Shown one piece after another: positions 1 through 9,168 of a stretch of 64,000 nt of DNA. The position numbers and the translations under genes are program-made. Source of the stretch: DASQEH01 sp038239485 (lineage in GTDB: Bacteria > Actinomycetota > Actinomycetes > Propionibacteriales > Nocardioidaceae); NCBI GenBank assembly GCA_038239485.1, contig JBBSET010000010.1, positions 9,901-73,900 on the forward strand, written 5' to 3'. The notes beneath the pieces are model-generated. The model did no database searches. It saw only the letters and a list, made by a program, of their open reading frames with translations, and had not been told where the DNA came from. The first letter of the stretch is position 1. The number at the start of each line of letters is the position of its first letter.

Positions 1-128
1 ACGTCGGAGATCAGGATCTCTGTCATCATCGACGAGGACCAGATCGACGTCGCGGTGACGGCGGCTCACCATGCGTTCGACCTGGACTCCGATGAGGTGG
101 AGGCAGTGGTCTACGGAGGGACGGGGCG

Positions 129-132
<4 letters not shown>
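1..132 (+). CDS. lysC: aspartate kinase, C-terminal ACT fragment (5' end outside window)
   Basis: An open frame runs from the first base to the TGA at 130-132 and encodes 43 residues, beginning TSEIRISVIID and ending VEAVVYGGTGR. This matches the last part of the second ACT domain of aspartokinases, where the S-E-I-(K/R)-I-S segment forms part of the effector-binding interface. The enzyme phosphorylates aspartate at the head of the lysine/threonine/methionine/diaminopimelate pathway. The stop codon overlaps the asd start (ATGA), the usual ask-asd operon arrangement in actinomycetes. Only the tail is visible, so allosteric type and start cannot be judged. Confidence 0.85.
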
Positions 133-1202
<1,070 letters not shown>

Positions 1203-1418
1203 GAGCCCGTGCTGCGAACGCCACCAAGCTCTAGCATGACCGGCTTTATCACCTGGAATCGGTCGGCTCGAAACGCCCCACGTCAACGGGCGCGCCGACC
1301 ATCTCGTTACGCAGCCTTCGAGCCAGCCGGCCCCCATGCCGAGTTCCAGACGACCGTCGCAGGCCGGTCGAGTTCTGCTGCCTCCTTGGCTGACGGGGCC
1401 AGCGTGATCGTCCCCGGC

Positions 1419-2564
1419 TCAGTTGTGGGCGACGTACGGAACCGGAGCGGGAAGCTTCGCTTCGTCGCGTACCTGAACAGCGAACCGCTCGATCGAGACG
1501 AGGGCGCTGGTGACGTCCTCGCTGCTGACGGCGAACGGCATCGAGTGGATCGTCTCCCCCTCGACGGTCGCGGCGTCCGCAACTTTCTGAAGGGAGTCAA
1601 GGTCGTCGGCCTTGAGCCCTACCTCGGTCAAGGTCGTCGGCAACCCGACCCGGGTGGTGAACTCGATGAACTCCCGGATATCGCTGGTCGGTGCACCCTC
1701 CAGTACGAGCTGGGTGACGGAGCCGATGTTGACTTTCTGCCCGTGGGCGAGCCCGTGCGTCGCTGCGACGGCGGTCAGGCCGTTATGGATCGCGTGAGCC
1801 GCTGCGAGCCCACCCGACTCGAAGCCGAGCCCGGACAGCAGGGTGTTGGCCTCGATGACCTTCTCCACCGCAGGCGTCACCTGGTGGTCCATCACGGCGT
1901 CGATGGCCGGCAGGGCGTTGTCCCACAGCACGTCCCAGCTGAGCTGAGCAAGCGCCGTCCCGGCGAGAGTGGGCAGCCCTCCAGCCATCGTGTTGGAGTT
2001 CGACCGCTGCGTCGCGCGAGCCTCGAGCCAGGTGGCGAGGGCGTCGCCGACGCCGGCGATGAGGAGGCTGACGGGAGCGTTCGCAACGACCTGAGAGTCC
2101 ACGAGAACGAGGTCGGGGTTCCGAGGGAAGAAGCGGTACTCTTCGAACTCGCCGGTCTCGGTGTAGATCACCGACAGGGCGCTGCAGGGGGCATCCGTCG
2201 ATGCGACGGTCGGGCAGTTCGCCCACCGGATACCGGCCAGGAACCCAGCAGCCTTGACCGCGTCGATCGTGCTCCCGCCCCCGACGGCCACGGCGACGTC
2301 GGCGCCCGTCGCCTTGATGACCTCGACCAGCCGGTCCACCTCGCGGGCGCTGGGGATGCCGTTGAACTTCTCCCGGTGGATGGGTAGTTCCGCCTTCTTC
2401 AGCGACGCCTCGATGTCATGGCCCACCAGTCCCCACACCAGGTCGTCGGCCACGATCAGCGGGGTACTGCCGAGCTGGGTGAGGTAGTCACCCAGCTGGT
2501 GCAACGCCCCCTTACCTTGGACATATCGGCCTGGGCTGATGACGGTCCGGACTGCCTGCGCCAT
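1419..2564 (-). CDS. gldA: glycerol dehydrogenase (iron-type alcohol dehydrogenase family)
   Basis: The 381-residue product belongs to the metal-dependent ADH superfamily, GldA branch. It has the NAD-binding GGGS at residues 95-98 and candidate metal ligands D174 (GVGDALATW), H257 (AAHAIHNG) and H274 (HGLAHGQKV), matching the Zn ligands of characterised glycerol dehydrogenases. GldA interconverts glycerol and dihydroxyacetone with NAD+. The start at 2564 is chosen because a GAGGAG ribosome-binding site precedes it; an upstream in-frame extension has no family similarity. It is convergent with asd and lies near adhE on the same strand, so it probably belongs to the fermentation module, either in glycerol use or as a related diol dehydrogenase. 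Confidence 0.88.
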   Translation of the reverse strand: MAQAVRTVISPGRYVQGKGALHQLGDYLTQLGSTPLIVADDLVWGLVGHDIEASLKKAELPIHREKFNGIPSAREVDRLVEVIKATGADVAVAVGGGSTIDAVKAAGFLAGIRWANCPTVASTDAPCSALSVIYTETGEFEEYRFFPRNPDLVLVDSQVVANAPVSLLIAGVGDALATWLEARATQRSNSNTMAGGLPTLAGTALAQLSWDVLWDNALPAIDAVMDHQVTPAVEKVIEANTLLSGLGFESGGLAAAHAIHNGLTAVAATHGLAHGQKVNIGSVTQLVLEGAPTSDIREFIEFTTRVGLPTTLTEVGLKADDLDSLQKVADAATVEGETIHSMPFAVSSEDVTSALVSIERFAVQVRDEAKLPAPVPYVAHN

Positions 2565-2705
2565 TGGGGTGCTCCTCGCTGAGCGGCTGGGTGGGTTGGT
2601 GGGCCTGACCCAAACCAACACCAGCCGCGCACGGAAGCGCAATGCCGTGCACGCGAAAGTCTCACCCTTTGAGGCTGAAACCTCGCTTTGCGTAGAAGTG
2701 CCCCC

Positions 2706-2993
2706 TCAATGCACCGAGAAGCCGCCATCGATGCACACCGTCTGACCGGTGATGTAGCCGGAGGACGCCGACCCCAAGAACACCGCCATACCCGCGAAGT
2801 CGGCGGCCACGCCGATGCGTCCGACCATCGTGCGCGCAGCCAACCCCGCTGCCCTCCCCGGCCCGGCGAGGACCGAGGCGGTCATTGTCGTAGCAGCGGA
2901 GCCCGGTCTGAGCGTGTTGACGCAAACGCACCAGTGACGAGTGAGTGCGGTGCGTCCTTCCAGGCTGAAGAGCCGGCCGAGGTAGTCAGGCAT
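2706..2993 (-). pseudogene. short-chain dehydrogenase remnant with large internal deletion
   Basis: A 95-codon frame begins MPDYLGRLFSLEGRTALTR, a typical SDR N-terminus just before the cofactor-binding TGxxxGxG motif. It then jumps directly to the SDR C-terminal part: VNTLRPG, a degenerate oligomerisation region and the terminal SSGYITGQTVCIDGGF. The glycine-rich motif, the catalytic S-YxxxK core and roughly 150 residues between them are missing. I read this as a gluconate-5-dehydrogenase/oxoacyl-reductase-like gene that lost its middle without losing frame. The 499 bp between gldA and adhE holds nothing else that I recognise. A functional mini-protein is unlikely. Confidence 0.75.
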
Positions 2994-3063
2994 GCGCCGA
3001 CGCCACTCCGGAGGACCGCGGACCGGCCGAGGGAGCCGACCGAGCAACGACCCACCGCGGCGG

Positions 3064-5682
3064 CTACAAGCGGCGGGTGCCGTAGTAGGCGTTGCGCATG
3101 AGGTCGGCCATGTCGTCGAGCATGGGCATCCGGGGGTTGGCCGGTGCACATTGGTCCTCGTAGGCATTCATGGCCTGGGCTGGGAGCGCTGCGATGAATG
3201 CCTCCTCATCGATTCCCATCTCCTTGAAGCAGGTCTCGATGCCGATCGTGGCCCGGAGCTCCTCCACAGCCGCCGCAAGCGCTTCGACCCCTTGGGCCGC
3301 GTTCTCAGCAGGCAGGCCGAGGTGGCGGGCGATGTGGGCCAGCCGCTCCGGGGCCTCGTAGGCCTCGTACTTCGGCCATCCGTTCAGCTTGCTGGGAATG
3401 GTTCCGTTGTAGCGGATCACATGCGGCAGTAGGACGGCGTTCGTGCGCCCGTGCGCCACGTGGAAGGTGGCGCCGAGGGTATGGGCCATCGCATGCGCGA
3501 TCCCGAGGAAGGCGTTGCCGAAGGCCATTCCGGCGATGGTGCCGGCGTTGTGCATCTTCTCCTGGGCCAGCGGGTCGCTCTTGCCGTTGACGACGGACCG
3601 CTCGAGGTAGCTGAAGACCATCTCGATCGCCCGCAGAGCGAGGCCGTCGGTGAAGTCGCTCGCATAAACCGAGACATAAGCCTCGATCGCATGCGTGAGG
3701 GCGTCGAACCCGCTGTCGGCGGCAACCTGGGGCGGGAGGCTCCGGACCAGCACCGGGTCGATGATGGCCACACTCGGGGTCAGGGCGTAGTCGGCCAGCG
3801 GGTACTTCTTGCCGGTGGCTCCATCGGTGATCACAGCGAACGGGGTGACCTCAGCGCCCGTACCGGAGGTGGTCGGAATGCACACCAGCTTCGCCAGCGC
3901 ACCGAGCGTCGGAAACGCGAACGCACGCTTGCGGATGTCCAGGAACTTCTCTCTCATGTCCGCGAAGTCCACGTCGGGGTGCTCGTAGAGCAGCCACATG
4001 ACCTTCGCGGCGTCCATCGGGGACCCCCCGCCCAAGGCGATGATCGTGTCGGGGCGGAACGCCCGCATCGATGCGGCCCCCCGCACCACCGTCTCCATGC
4101 TGGGCTCTGGCTCCACGTCGTCGATGACGTGGACGACGACCCGCTGGGCACGACGCTCGAGGACCGACATGATCCGGTCGACAACCCCGAGGCGCGTCAT
4201 GGTGGCATCGGTCACGATCGTCACCCGGGAGACCTCGGGCATGGAAGCCAGGTACCTGATGGAGTTGGGCTCGAAGTAGATCTTGGCTGGCAGCTTGAAC
4301 CACTGGAGGTTGTTGTTGCGTCGACCGATCCGCTTGATGTTGATCAGGTTGACGGCCGAGATGTTGTTCGACACGGAGTTGTGGCCGTAGCTCCCGCAAC
4401 CCAGCGTCAGCGACGGGAGGAACGCGTTGTAGATGTCACCGATCCCTCCTTGCGATGCAGGCGAGTTCCAGATGATCCGAACCGCCTTGATGGCATGGCC
4501 GAAAGCCTCGGCCACGGCCGCGTCCTCGGTATGGATCACCGCCGAGTGTCCGAGACCGTTGAGCTCGACCATGGCCGCTGCCAGCTCGAATCCCTGTTCG
4601 GTCGTCTCGGCCCGAAGCACCGCCAGCACCGGGCAGAGCTTCTCGCGGGTGAGCGGCTCCTTCGGGCCCACCAAGGAGACCTCGACGAGGATGATGGAGG
4701 TATCCGCTGGGACACTGAAGCCTGCCTGCTCGGCGATCCATGCCGGGGGCATTCCCACGACCGTGGCGTTCAGCTTCGCGTCGTCACAGCCCGTGCCGTG
4801 GGCTCGTGCGCCGAAGATGAACTCTTCCAGCAGGCCCTTCTCGTCGCGCGTGGCAACGTGCGCGTGCAGCAGGCCGAACTCAGCCATGGCGTCGGCGTAG
4901 ACGGAGCCATCGATGATGACCGCTTGTTCGGACGCGCATACCATCCCGTTGTCGAAGGCCTTGGACACCACGATGTCGTGAGCGGCGCGGCGGACTTTCG
5001 CTGCGGAGTGGATGTAGGCCGGCACGTTTCCGGCGCCGACACCGATGGCAGGCTTGCCGGTCGAGTATGCCGCCTTGACCATGGCGTTGCCGCCGGTGGC
5101 CAAGATCATGGAGACGCCAGGGTGCTTCATCAGCTCGCCGGTAGCGGCGATGGAGGGGTGCGAGATCCATTGGATGCAGTTCTCGGGGGCGCCGGCGGCC
5201 ACGGCGGCATCGCGAACCGTTCGGGCCGCTTCCACGCTGCAGGACTGTGCTGCGGGATGGAAGGCGAAGATGATCGGGTTGCGGGTCTTCAGGGCCAGCA
5301 AAGACTTGAAGACCGTCGTCGAGGTCGGGTTCGTGACGGGGGTGATTCCCGCCACGACACCCACCGGCTCGGCGATCTCCACGATCCCGTCCAGGTCGTC
5401 GCGAGAGATCACCCCGACGGTCTTGGACTTTGCCATGGAGTGGTTGACATGCTCGCTGGCGAAAAGGTTCTTCACCGCCTTGTCCTCGAACACACCGCGG
5501 CCTGTCTCCTCGACGGCGAGCATGGCGAGCTCCGCGTGACGGGACAACGCGGCGACTGATGCCTTCTTGACGATGTGGTCGATCTGCTCCTGCGTGAAGG
5601 GGTCGTAGGCCGCCAGCGCCACCAGCGCCGTGCTGACCAGGCCGTCGATCTCACTGCTGGAGGTGTCGAGCTGCTCGTTCAT
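3064..5682 (-). CDS. adhE: bifunctional acetaldehyde-CoA/alcohol dehydrogenase AdhE
   Basis: The product (872 residues from the ATG at 5682; E. coli AdhE has 891) is a two-domain fusion. The N-terminal half is a CoA-acylating aldehyde dehydrogenase with catalytic Cys249 in NGMVCASEQ. The C-terminal half is an iron-dependent ADH with GGGSPMDAAK and the His-rich metal region HAMAHTLGATFHVAHG. It reduces acetyl-CoA through acetaldehyde to ethanol, reoxidising two NADH, and family members assemble into spirosomes. A longer GTG start at 5766 is possible, but the family N-terminus begins near MNEQLD. It is divergent from pflB, which would supply the acetyl-CoA. AdhE is uncommon in the aerobic actinomycetes that this backbone resembles. 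Confidence 0.95.
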   Translation of the reverse strand: MNEQLDTSSSEIDGLVSTALVALAAYDPFTQEQIDHIVKKASVAALSRHAELAMLAVEETGRGVFEDKAVKNLFASEHVNHSMAKSKTVGVISRDDLDGIVEIAEPVGVVAGITPVTNPTSTTVFKSLLALKTRNPIIFAFHPAAQSCSVEAARTVRDAAVAAGAPENCIQWISHPSIAATGELMKHPGVSMILATGGNAMVKAAYSTGKPAIGVGAGNVPAYIHSAAKVRRAAHDIVVSKAFDNGMVCASEQAVIIDGSVYADAMAEFGLLHAHVATRDEKGLLEEFIFGARAHGTGCDDAKLNATVVGMPPAWIAEQAGFSVPADTSIILVEVSLVGPKEPLTREKLCPVLAVLRAETTEQGFELAAAMVELNGLGHSAVIHTEDAAVAEAFGHAIKAVRIIWNSPASQGGIGDIYNAFLPSLTLGCGSYGHNSVSNNISAVNLINIKRIGRRNNNLQWFKLPAKIYFEPNSIRYLASMPEVSRVTIVTDATMTRLGVVDRIMSVLERRAQRVVVHVIDDVEPEPSMETVVRGAASMRAFRPDTIIALGGGSPMDAAKVMWLLYEHPDVDFADMREKFLDIRKRAFAFPTLGALAKLVCIPTTSGTGAEVTPFAVITDGATGKKYPLADYALTPSVAIIDPVLVRSLPPQVAADSGFDALTHAIEAYVSVYASDFTDGLALRAIEMVFSYLERSVVNGKSDPLAQEKMHNAGTIAGMAFGNAFLGIAHAMAHTLGATFHVAHGRTNAVLLPHVIRYNGTIPSKLNGWPKYEAYEAPERLAHIARHLGLPAENAAQGVEALAAAVEELRATIGIETCFKEMGIDEEAFIAALPAQAMNAYEDQCAPANPRMPMLDDMADLMRNAYYGTRRL

Positions 5683-5784
5683 GTGTGAGACCGCCTTGGG
5701 AGAGGTTGGCTGCCCCGACGTTGGCGACGTCGTCAACGCACGTCGAGGCACTCTGCTCACGGTCACACCTGCCTCGCCGCACCG

Positions 5785-5804
5785 TTAGGGCCAAGAGTCC
5801 CGAC
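5785..5804. promoter_or_regulatory. candidate DosR/DevR-type hypoxia box between adhE and pflB
   Basis: TTAGGGCCAAGAGTCCCGAC matches 15 of 20 positions of the mycobacterial DosR/DevR consensus TTSGGGACTWWAGTCCCSAA, including the complete right half-site AGTCCC. It lies 102 bp upstream of the adhE start and 161 bp upstream of the pflB start, inside their shared 283-bp divergent region. A weaker copy (core GGGACCGATGGCCC, 10 of 14) lies at 5867-5880. The match was made by eye. No DosRS genes are present in the window, so control by that regulator is inference. Confidence 0.45.
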
Positions 5805-5965
5805 TTCAGCGAAACCCTCGGGTCAAGAGCGGCACCAACCGCGCAGGCGGAAGGTCCCGGGTCGGAGGGACCGATGGCCCTGCCGTCCGGCCGTGGATGT
5901 GGACAGGCTTGGAGCTGGCTGCACGGGTCGGACGACCCGGCGGACGCCACGACGAGGAGAGCTGA

Positions 5966-8239
5966 ATGAGCGGCAGAGGCAGCACGACCATCCCCCGGCC
6001 CGACGTTTCCAGGTCGGACCCATGGAGAGGCTTCCACGGGCAGGGCTGGCGCGAGGGGGTCGACACCAGGGGGTTCCTACAGGGGAACTACACCCCGTAC
6101 GAGGGCGACGCCTCCTTCCTGGCGGCTGCGACCCAACGAACACGCAGCATGTGGTCCCGCTTGACTGCGCTGTTCCCCGACGAGCGTGAGCGGGGTGTCT
6201 ACGACGTGGACACCCACAACCCGGCCTCCATCACCGCACATGCGCCGGGCTACATCGACCGCGAGTCGGAGCTGATCGTCGGACTGCAGACGGATGCGCC
6301 GCTGAAGCGCGCGATCATGCCCAACGGTGGCTGGCGAGTCGTGGAGACGGCCCTGTCGACATACGGCTACGACGTCGATCCACAGGTGAAGGAGATCTTC
6401 ACCAAATACCGCAAGACCCACAACGACGGGGTCTTCGACGCCTATACAGCAGAGATTCTCGCCGCGCGTCGTTCACACGTCATCACCGGACTTCCCGACT
6501 CCTACGGCCGAGGCCGCATAATCGGCGACTACCGGCGGGTGGCCCTGTACGGAGTGGACCATCTCGTGGCGGACAAGGTGCTGGTCAAGGCGTCGCTGGA
6601 CGCGCTGCCCTCCAGTGAGGACGTCATCCGCGACCGTGAAGAGCTCGCGGAGCAGATCCGGGCGCTCGGCGAGCTGCGTGAGATGGCCGCGTCGTACGGC
6701 TTCGACATCTCCGGACCGGCAGCAACAGGTCAGGAGGCCATCCAATGGGTCTACTTCGGTTACCTGGCGGCGATCAAGGAGCAGAACGGCGCTGCGATGT
6801 CGCTGGGGCGCACCTCCACCTTCCTCGACATCTACCTCCAGCGAGACCTCGACGAGGCCACGATCGACGAGTCGTTCGCTCAGGAGCTGATCGACGACTT
6901 CGTGATCAAGCTCCGCATCGTGCGGTTCCTGAGGACGCCGGAGTATGACGCGCTCTTCTCGGGCGATCCGACCTGGGTGACCGAGGCGATCGGTGGCATG
7001 GGTGATGACGGCCGCACGCTGGTCACCCGTAGCTCGTTCCGCTTCCTGCACACGCTCAAGAACCTGGGCCCTGCCCCGGAGCCGAACCTCACCGTCTTCT
7101 GGTCTCCACGCCTACCACAGGGCTTCAAGGACTTCGCCGCCAAGACCTCCATCGAGACGAGCAGCATCCAGTACGAGTCCGATGACCTGATGCGTCCCGA
7201 GACCGGAGACGACACTGCCATCGCCTGCTGCGTATCGGCCATGGCGGTCGGGAAGCAGATGCAGTTCTTCGGTGCCCGCGTCAATCTCGCCAAGACCCTG
7301 CTGTACGCGATAAACGGCGGGCGGGACGAGGTCAGTGGAGTGCAGGTGGCTCCCATCACGGCGCCCGTGACGGGGGACTTCCTGGACTACGACGACGTGC
7401 TGGCGAGGCTGGACAACGCGATGGACTGGCTCGCCCGTGTCTACGTGGACGCGCTCAACGTCATCCACTACATGCACGACAAGTACGCCTACGAGCGCCT
7501 CGAGATGGCGCTGCACGACTACCCGGTCCGGCGAACGATGGCGATGGGGATCGCGGGGCTGGCCGTCGCCGCCGACAGCCTGTCGGCCATCCGGGACGCT
7601 CGGGTCAAGGTCGTCCGCGACGACACGGGACTCGTGGTCGACTACCAGATCGACGGCAGCTATCCCGCGTACGGCAACAACGACGACCGGGTGGACGACA
7701 TCGCCGTCTTGCTGGTGAACCGGTTCATGACGAAGGTCCGTGAGTATCCGACCTACCGGGACGCGGTCCACACCCAGTCGGTGCTGACCATCACGTCCAA
7801 CGTGGTCTACGGCAAGGCCACTGGGAACACCCCGGACGGCCGACGCTCGGGTGAGCCCTTCTCGCCCGGTGCCAACCCGATGAACGGACGCGACAAGCAT
7901 GGCTGGGTCGCTTCTGCGCTCTCGGTCGCGAAGCTGCCCTATCAGCAGTCGCTGGACGGCATCTCGCTGACCAGCAACCTGGTGCCGGCAGCGCTCGGAA
8001 AGAGCGAAGCGGAGCAGGTCGGCAACCTGACCGGGATCCTGGACGGGTTCTTCGGGGGAGGCGGCTTCCATGTCAACGTCAACGTGCTCAACCGGGAGAC
8101 CCTGCTCGACGCGATGGATCACCCGGAGAAGTACCCGCAGCTGACCATCCGCGTGTCGGGGTACGCGGTCAACTTCGTGCGCCTCACCCGAGAGCAGCAG
8201 CTGGACGTCGTCCACCGCACGTTCCACGGCACGCTCTGA
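5966..8239 (+). CDS. pflB: pyruvate formate-lyase (glycyl radical enzyme)
   Basis: The 757-residue product carries all PFL hallmarks: the adjacent catalytic cysteines in AIACCVSAM, followed by GKQMQFFGARVNLAKTLLYA, and the glycyl-radical motif RVSGYAVNF with the radical on Gly732 (Gly734 in E. coli). It cleaves pyruvate and CoA to acetyl-CoA and formate without producing NADH and is oxygen-sensitive once activated. GAGGAG lies eight bases before the ATG. The activase gene follows after five bases, and adhE is divergent, so together they form a pyruvate-to-ethanol/formate route. No formate dehydrogenase, formate channel or acetate kinase gene is seen nearby. Confidence 0.96.
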   Translation: MSGRGSTTIPRPDVSRSDPWRGFHGQGWREGVDTRGFLQGNYTPYEGDASFLAAATQRTRSMWSRLTALFPDERERGVYDVDTHNPASITAHAPGYIDRESELIVGLQTDAPLKRAIMPNGGWRVVETALSTYGYDVDPQVKEIFTKYRKTHNDGVFDAYTAEILAARRSHVITGLPDSYGRGRIIGDYRRVALYGVDHLVADKVLVKASLDALPSSEDVIRDREELAEQIRALGELREMAASYGFDISGPAATGQEAIQWVYFGYLAAIKEQNGAAMSLGRTSTFLDIYLQRDLDEATIDESFAQELIDDFVIKLRIVRFLRTPEYDALFSGDPTWVTEAIGGMGDDGRTLVTRSSFRFLHTLKNLGPAPEPNLTVFWSPRLPQGFKDFAAKTSIETSSIQYESDDLMRPETGDDTAIACCVSAMAVGKQMQFFGARVNLAKTLLYAINGGRDEVSGVQVAPITAPVTGDFLDYDDVLARLDNAMDWLARVYVDALNVIHYMHDKYAYERLEMALHDYPVRRTMAMGIAGLAVAADSLSAIRDARVKVVRDDTGLVVDYQIDGSYPAYGNNDDRVDDIAVLLVNRFMTKVREYPTYRDAVHTQSVLTITSNVVYGKATGNTPDGRRSGEPFSPGANPMNGRDKHGWVASALSVAKLPYQQSLDGISLTSNLVPAALGKSEAEQVGNLTGILDGFFGGGGFHVNVNVLNRETLLDAMDHPEKYPQLTIRVSGYAVNFVRLTREQQLDVVHRTFHGTL

Positions 8240-8244
8240 CGGGC

Positions 8245-9072
8245 ATGGGTAGCTTCCCGCAGCTGTCGATCACGCCCGTCCGCGAGTATCACGGCGGGTC
8301 CCGAGCCGAGCTCGAAGCCGAGCTGGCCGATGAGGGCGACCCTGAGATCGGCTACTACCACTCCTACGAGATCACCGGTGCTGTCAACGGCCCCGGAGTT
8401 CGCTTCACGCTCTTCTTGTCCGGCTGCCCGTTGCGGTGTCAGTACTGCCAGAACCCTGACATGTGGACGCTTCGCAACGGCCGCCGGGTCACGGTGGGAC
8501 GGATGATGGACGAAATCGCGAAGTACGCGGCGTTCGTCAAGACCGCCCACGGCGGCATCACGGTGAGCGGGGGCGAGCCGATGCTCCAGACCCGCTTCCT
8601 CGAGGCGCTCCTGCGTCGGTCCAAGGAGGAGTTCGGGCTCCACATCGCGGTCGACACGTCCGGATTTCTCGGAGACAGGGCCTCAGACAGTTTTCTGGAC
8701 CTCGTCGACCTCTTCCTGCTCGACATCAAGTCAGGTGATCCGGCGACCTACCAGCTCGTGACCAGTGCCGACCTCGAGCCGACCCTGCGCTTCGCGCGGC
8801 GGCTCTCCGACCGGGGCAACCGAACGTGGGTTCGCTTCGTCCTGGTGCCCGGTCTGACCGACGCACCGGAGAACGTTGACGCCGTCGCGGCTTTCACCAG
8901 CACCTTGCGCGGCGTCGATCGGGTCGAGGTCCTCCCGTTCCATCAGCTGGGTGCGGCCAAGTGGGCCGACCTCGACTTGCGCTACCAGCTGGCCGACGTC
9001 GCGCCGCCGCCGCAGTCTCTTGTGGACAGGGTTGAGGACCAGTTCCGCTCCCACGGGCTCAACGTCGTCTGA
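8245..9072 (+). CDS. pflA: pyruvate formate-lyase activating enzyme (radical SAM)
   Basis: The 275-residue product has the PFL-activase cluster motif CxxxCxxC at Cys61, Cys65 and Cys68 (SGCPLRCQYCQNPD), preceded by GPGVR and followed by the SAM-binding TVSGGEPMLQ. It uses a 4Fe-4S cluster and S-adenosylmethionine to place the radical on Gly732 of the adjacent PflB. About 35 residues precede the usual activase N-terminus (near YYHSYEITG); an internal start is possible, but I kept the ATG five bases after the pflB stop. Cotranscription with pflB is very likely, and a perfect hairpin follows the stop. Confidence 0.95.
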   Translation: MGSFPQLSITPVREYHGGSRAELEAELADEGDPEIGYYHSYEITGAVNGPGVRFTLFLSGCPLRCQYCQNPDMWTLRNGRRVTVGRMMDEIAKYAAFVKTAHGGITVSGGEPMLQTRFLEALLRRSKEEFGLHIAVDTSGFLGDRASDSFLDLVDLFLLDIKSGDPATYQLVTSADLEPTLRFARRLSDRGNRTWVRFVLVPGLTDAPENVDAVAAFTSTLRGVDRVEVLPFHQLGAAKWADLDLRYQLADVAPPPQSLVDRVEDQFRSHGLNVV

Positions 9073-9090
9073 GCGCTGGGCACCAGCGCT
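9072..9090 (+). terminator. hairpin at the end of the pflB-pflA operon
   Basis: AGCGCTGG and CCAGCGCT form a perfect 8-bp stem around a 3-base loop, overlapping the end of the pflA stop codon. No clear T-run follows, which is common for actinobacterial terminators. Confidence 0.5.
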
Positions 9091-9106
9091 TGCCCCTGGG
9101 CATGAA

Positions 9107-9139
9107 GAACTCCCGGCCGCACGCGGTGGCCAGGAGTTC
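9107..9139 (-). terminator. probable original terminator of the tRNA-Pro gene, displaced by the IS
   Basis: GAACTCCCGGCC and GGCCAGGAGTTC form a 12-bp stem with one mismatch and a 9-base loop. Read on the minus strand the hairpin is followed by TTC, and it lies 14 bases beyond the copy of the tRNA-Pro 3' end at 9154-9168. Before the IS inserted it would have stood directly downstream of tRNA-Pro. It could also act on the plus strand after pflA. Confidence 0.55.
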
Positions 9140-9153
9140 AAGCATCTACTCAA

Positions 9154-9168
9154 TGGTCGGGCTGACAG
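9154..9168. repeat. left target-site duplication of the IS481-family element
   Basis: TGGTCGGGCTGACAG abuts the left end of the element and is identical to 10512-10526. It is a copy of the last 15 bases of tRNA-Pro (reverse complement, including CCA). Fifteen base pairs lies at the top of the range I recall for IS481-family duplications. Confidence 0.85.

Noticed and set aside
3451..5559. A 702-codon plus-strand open frame antisense to adhE
   Set aside because: It has no recognisable domains and a low-complexity composition (Arg, Asp, His, Gly), and it mirrors the codon structure of adhE; long antisense frames are common at this GC content.
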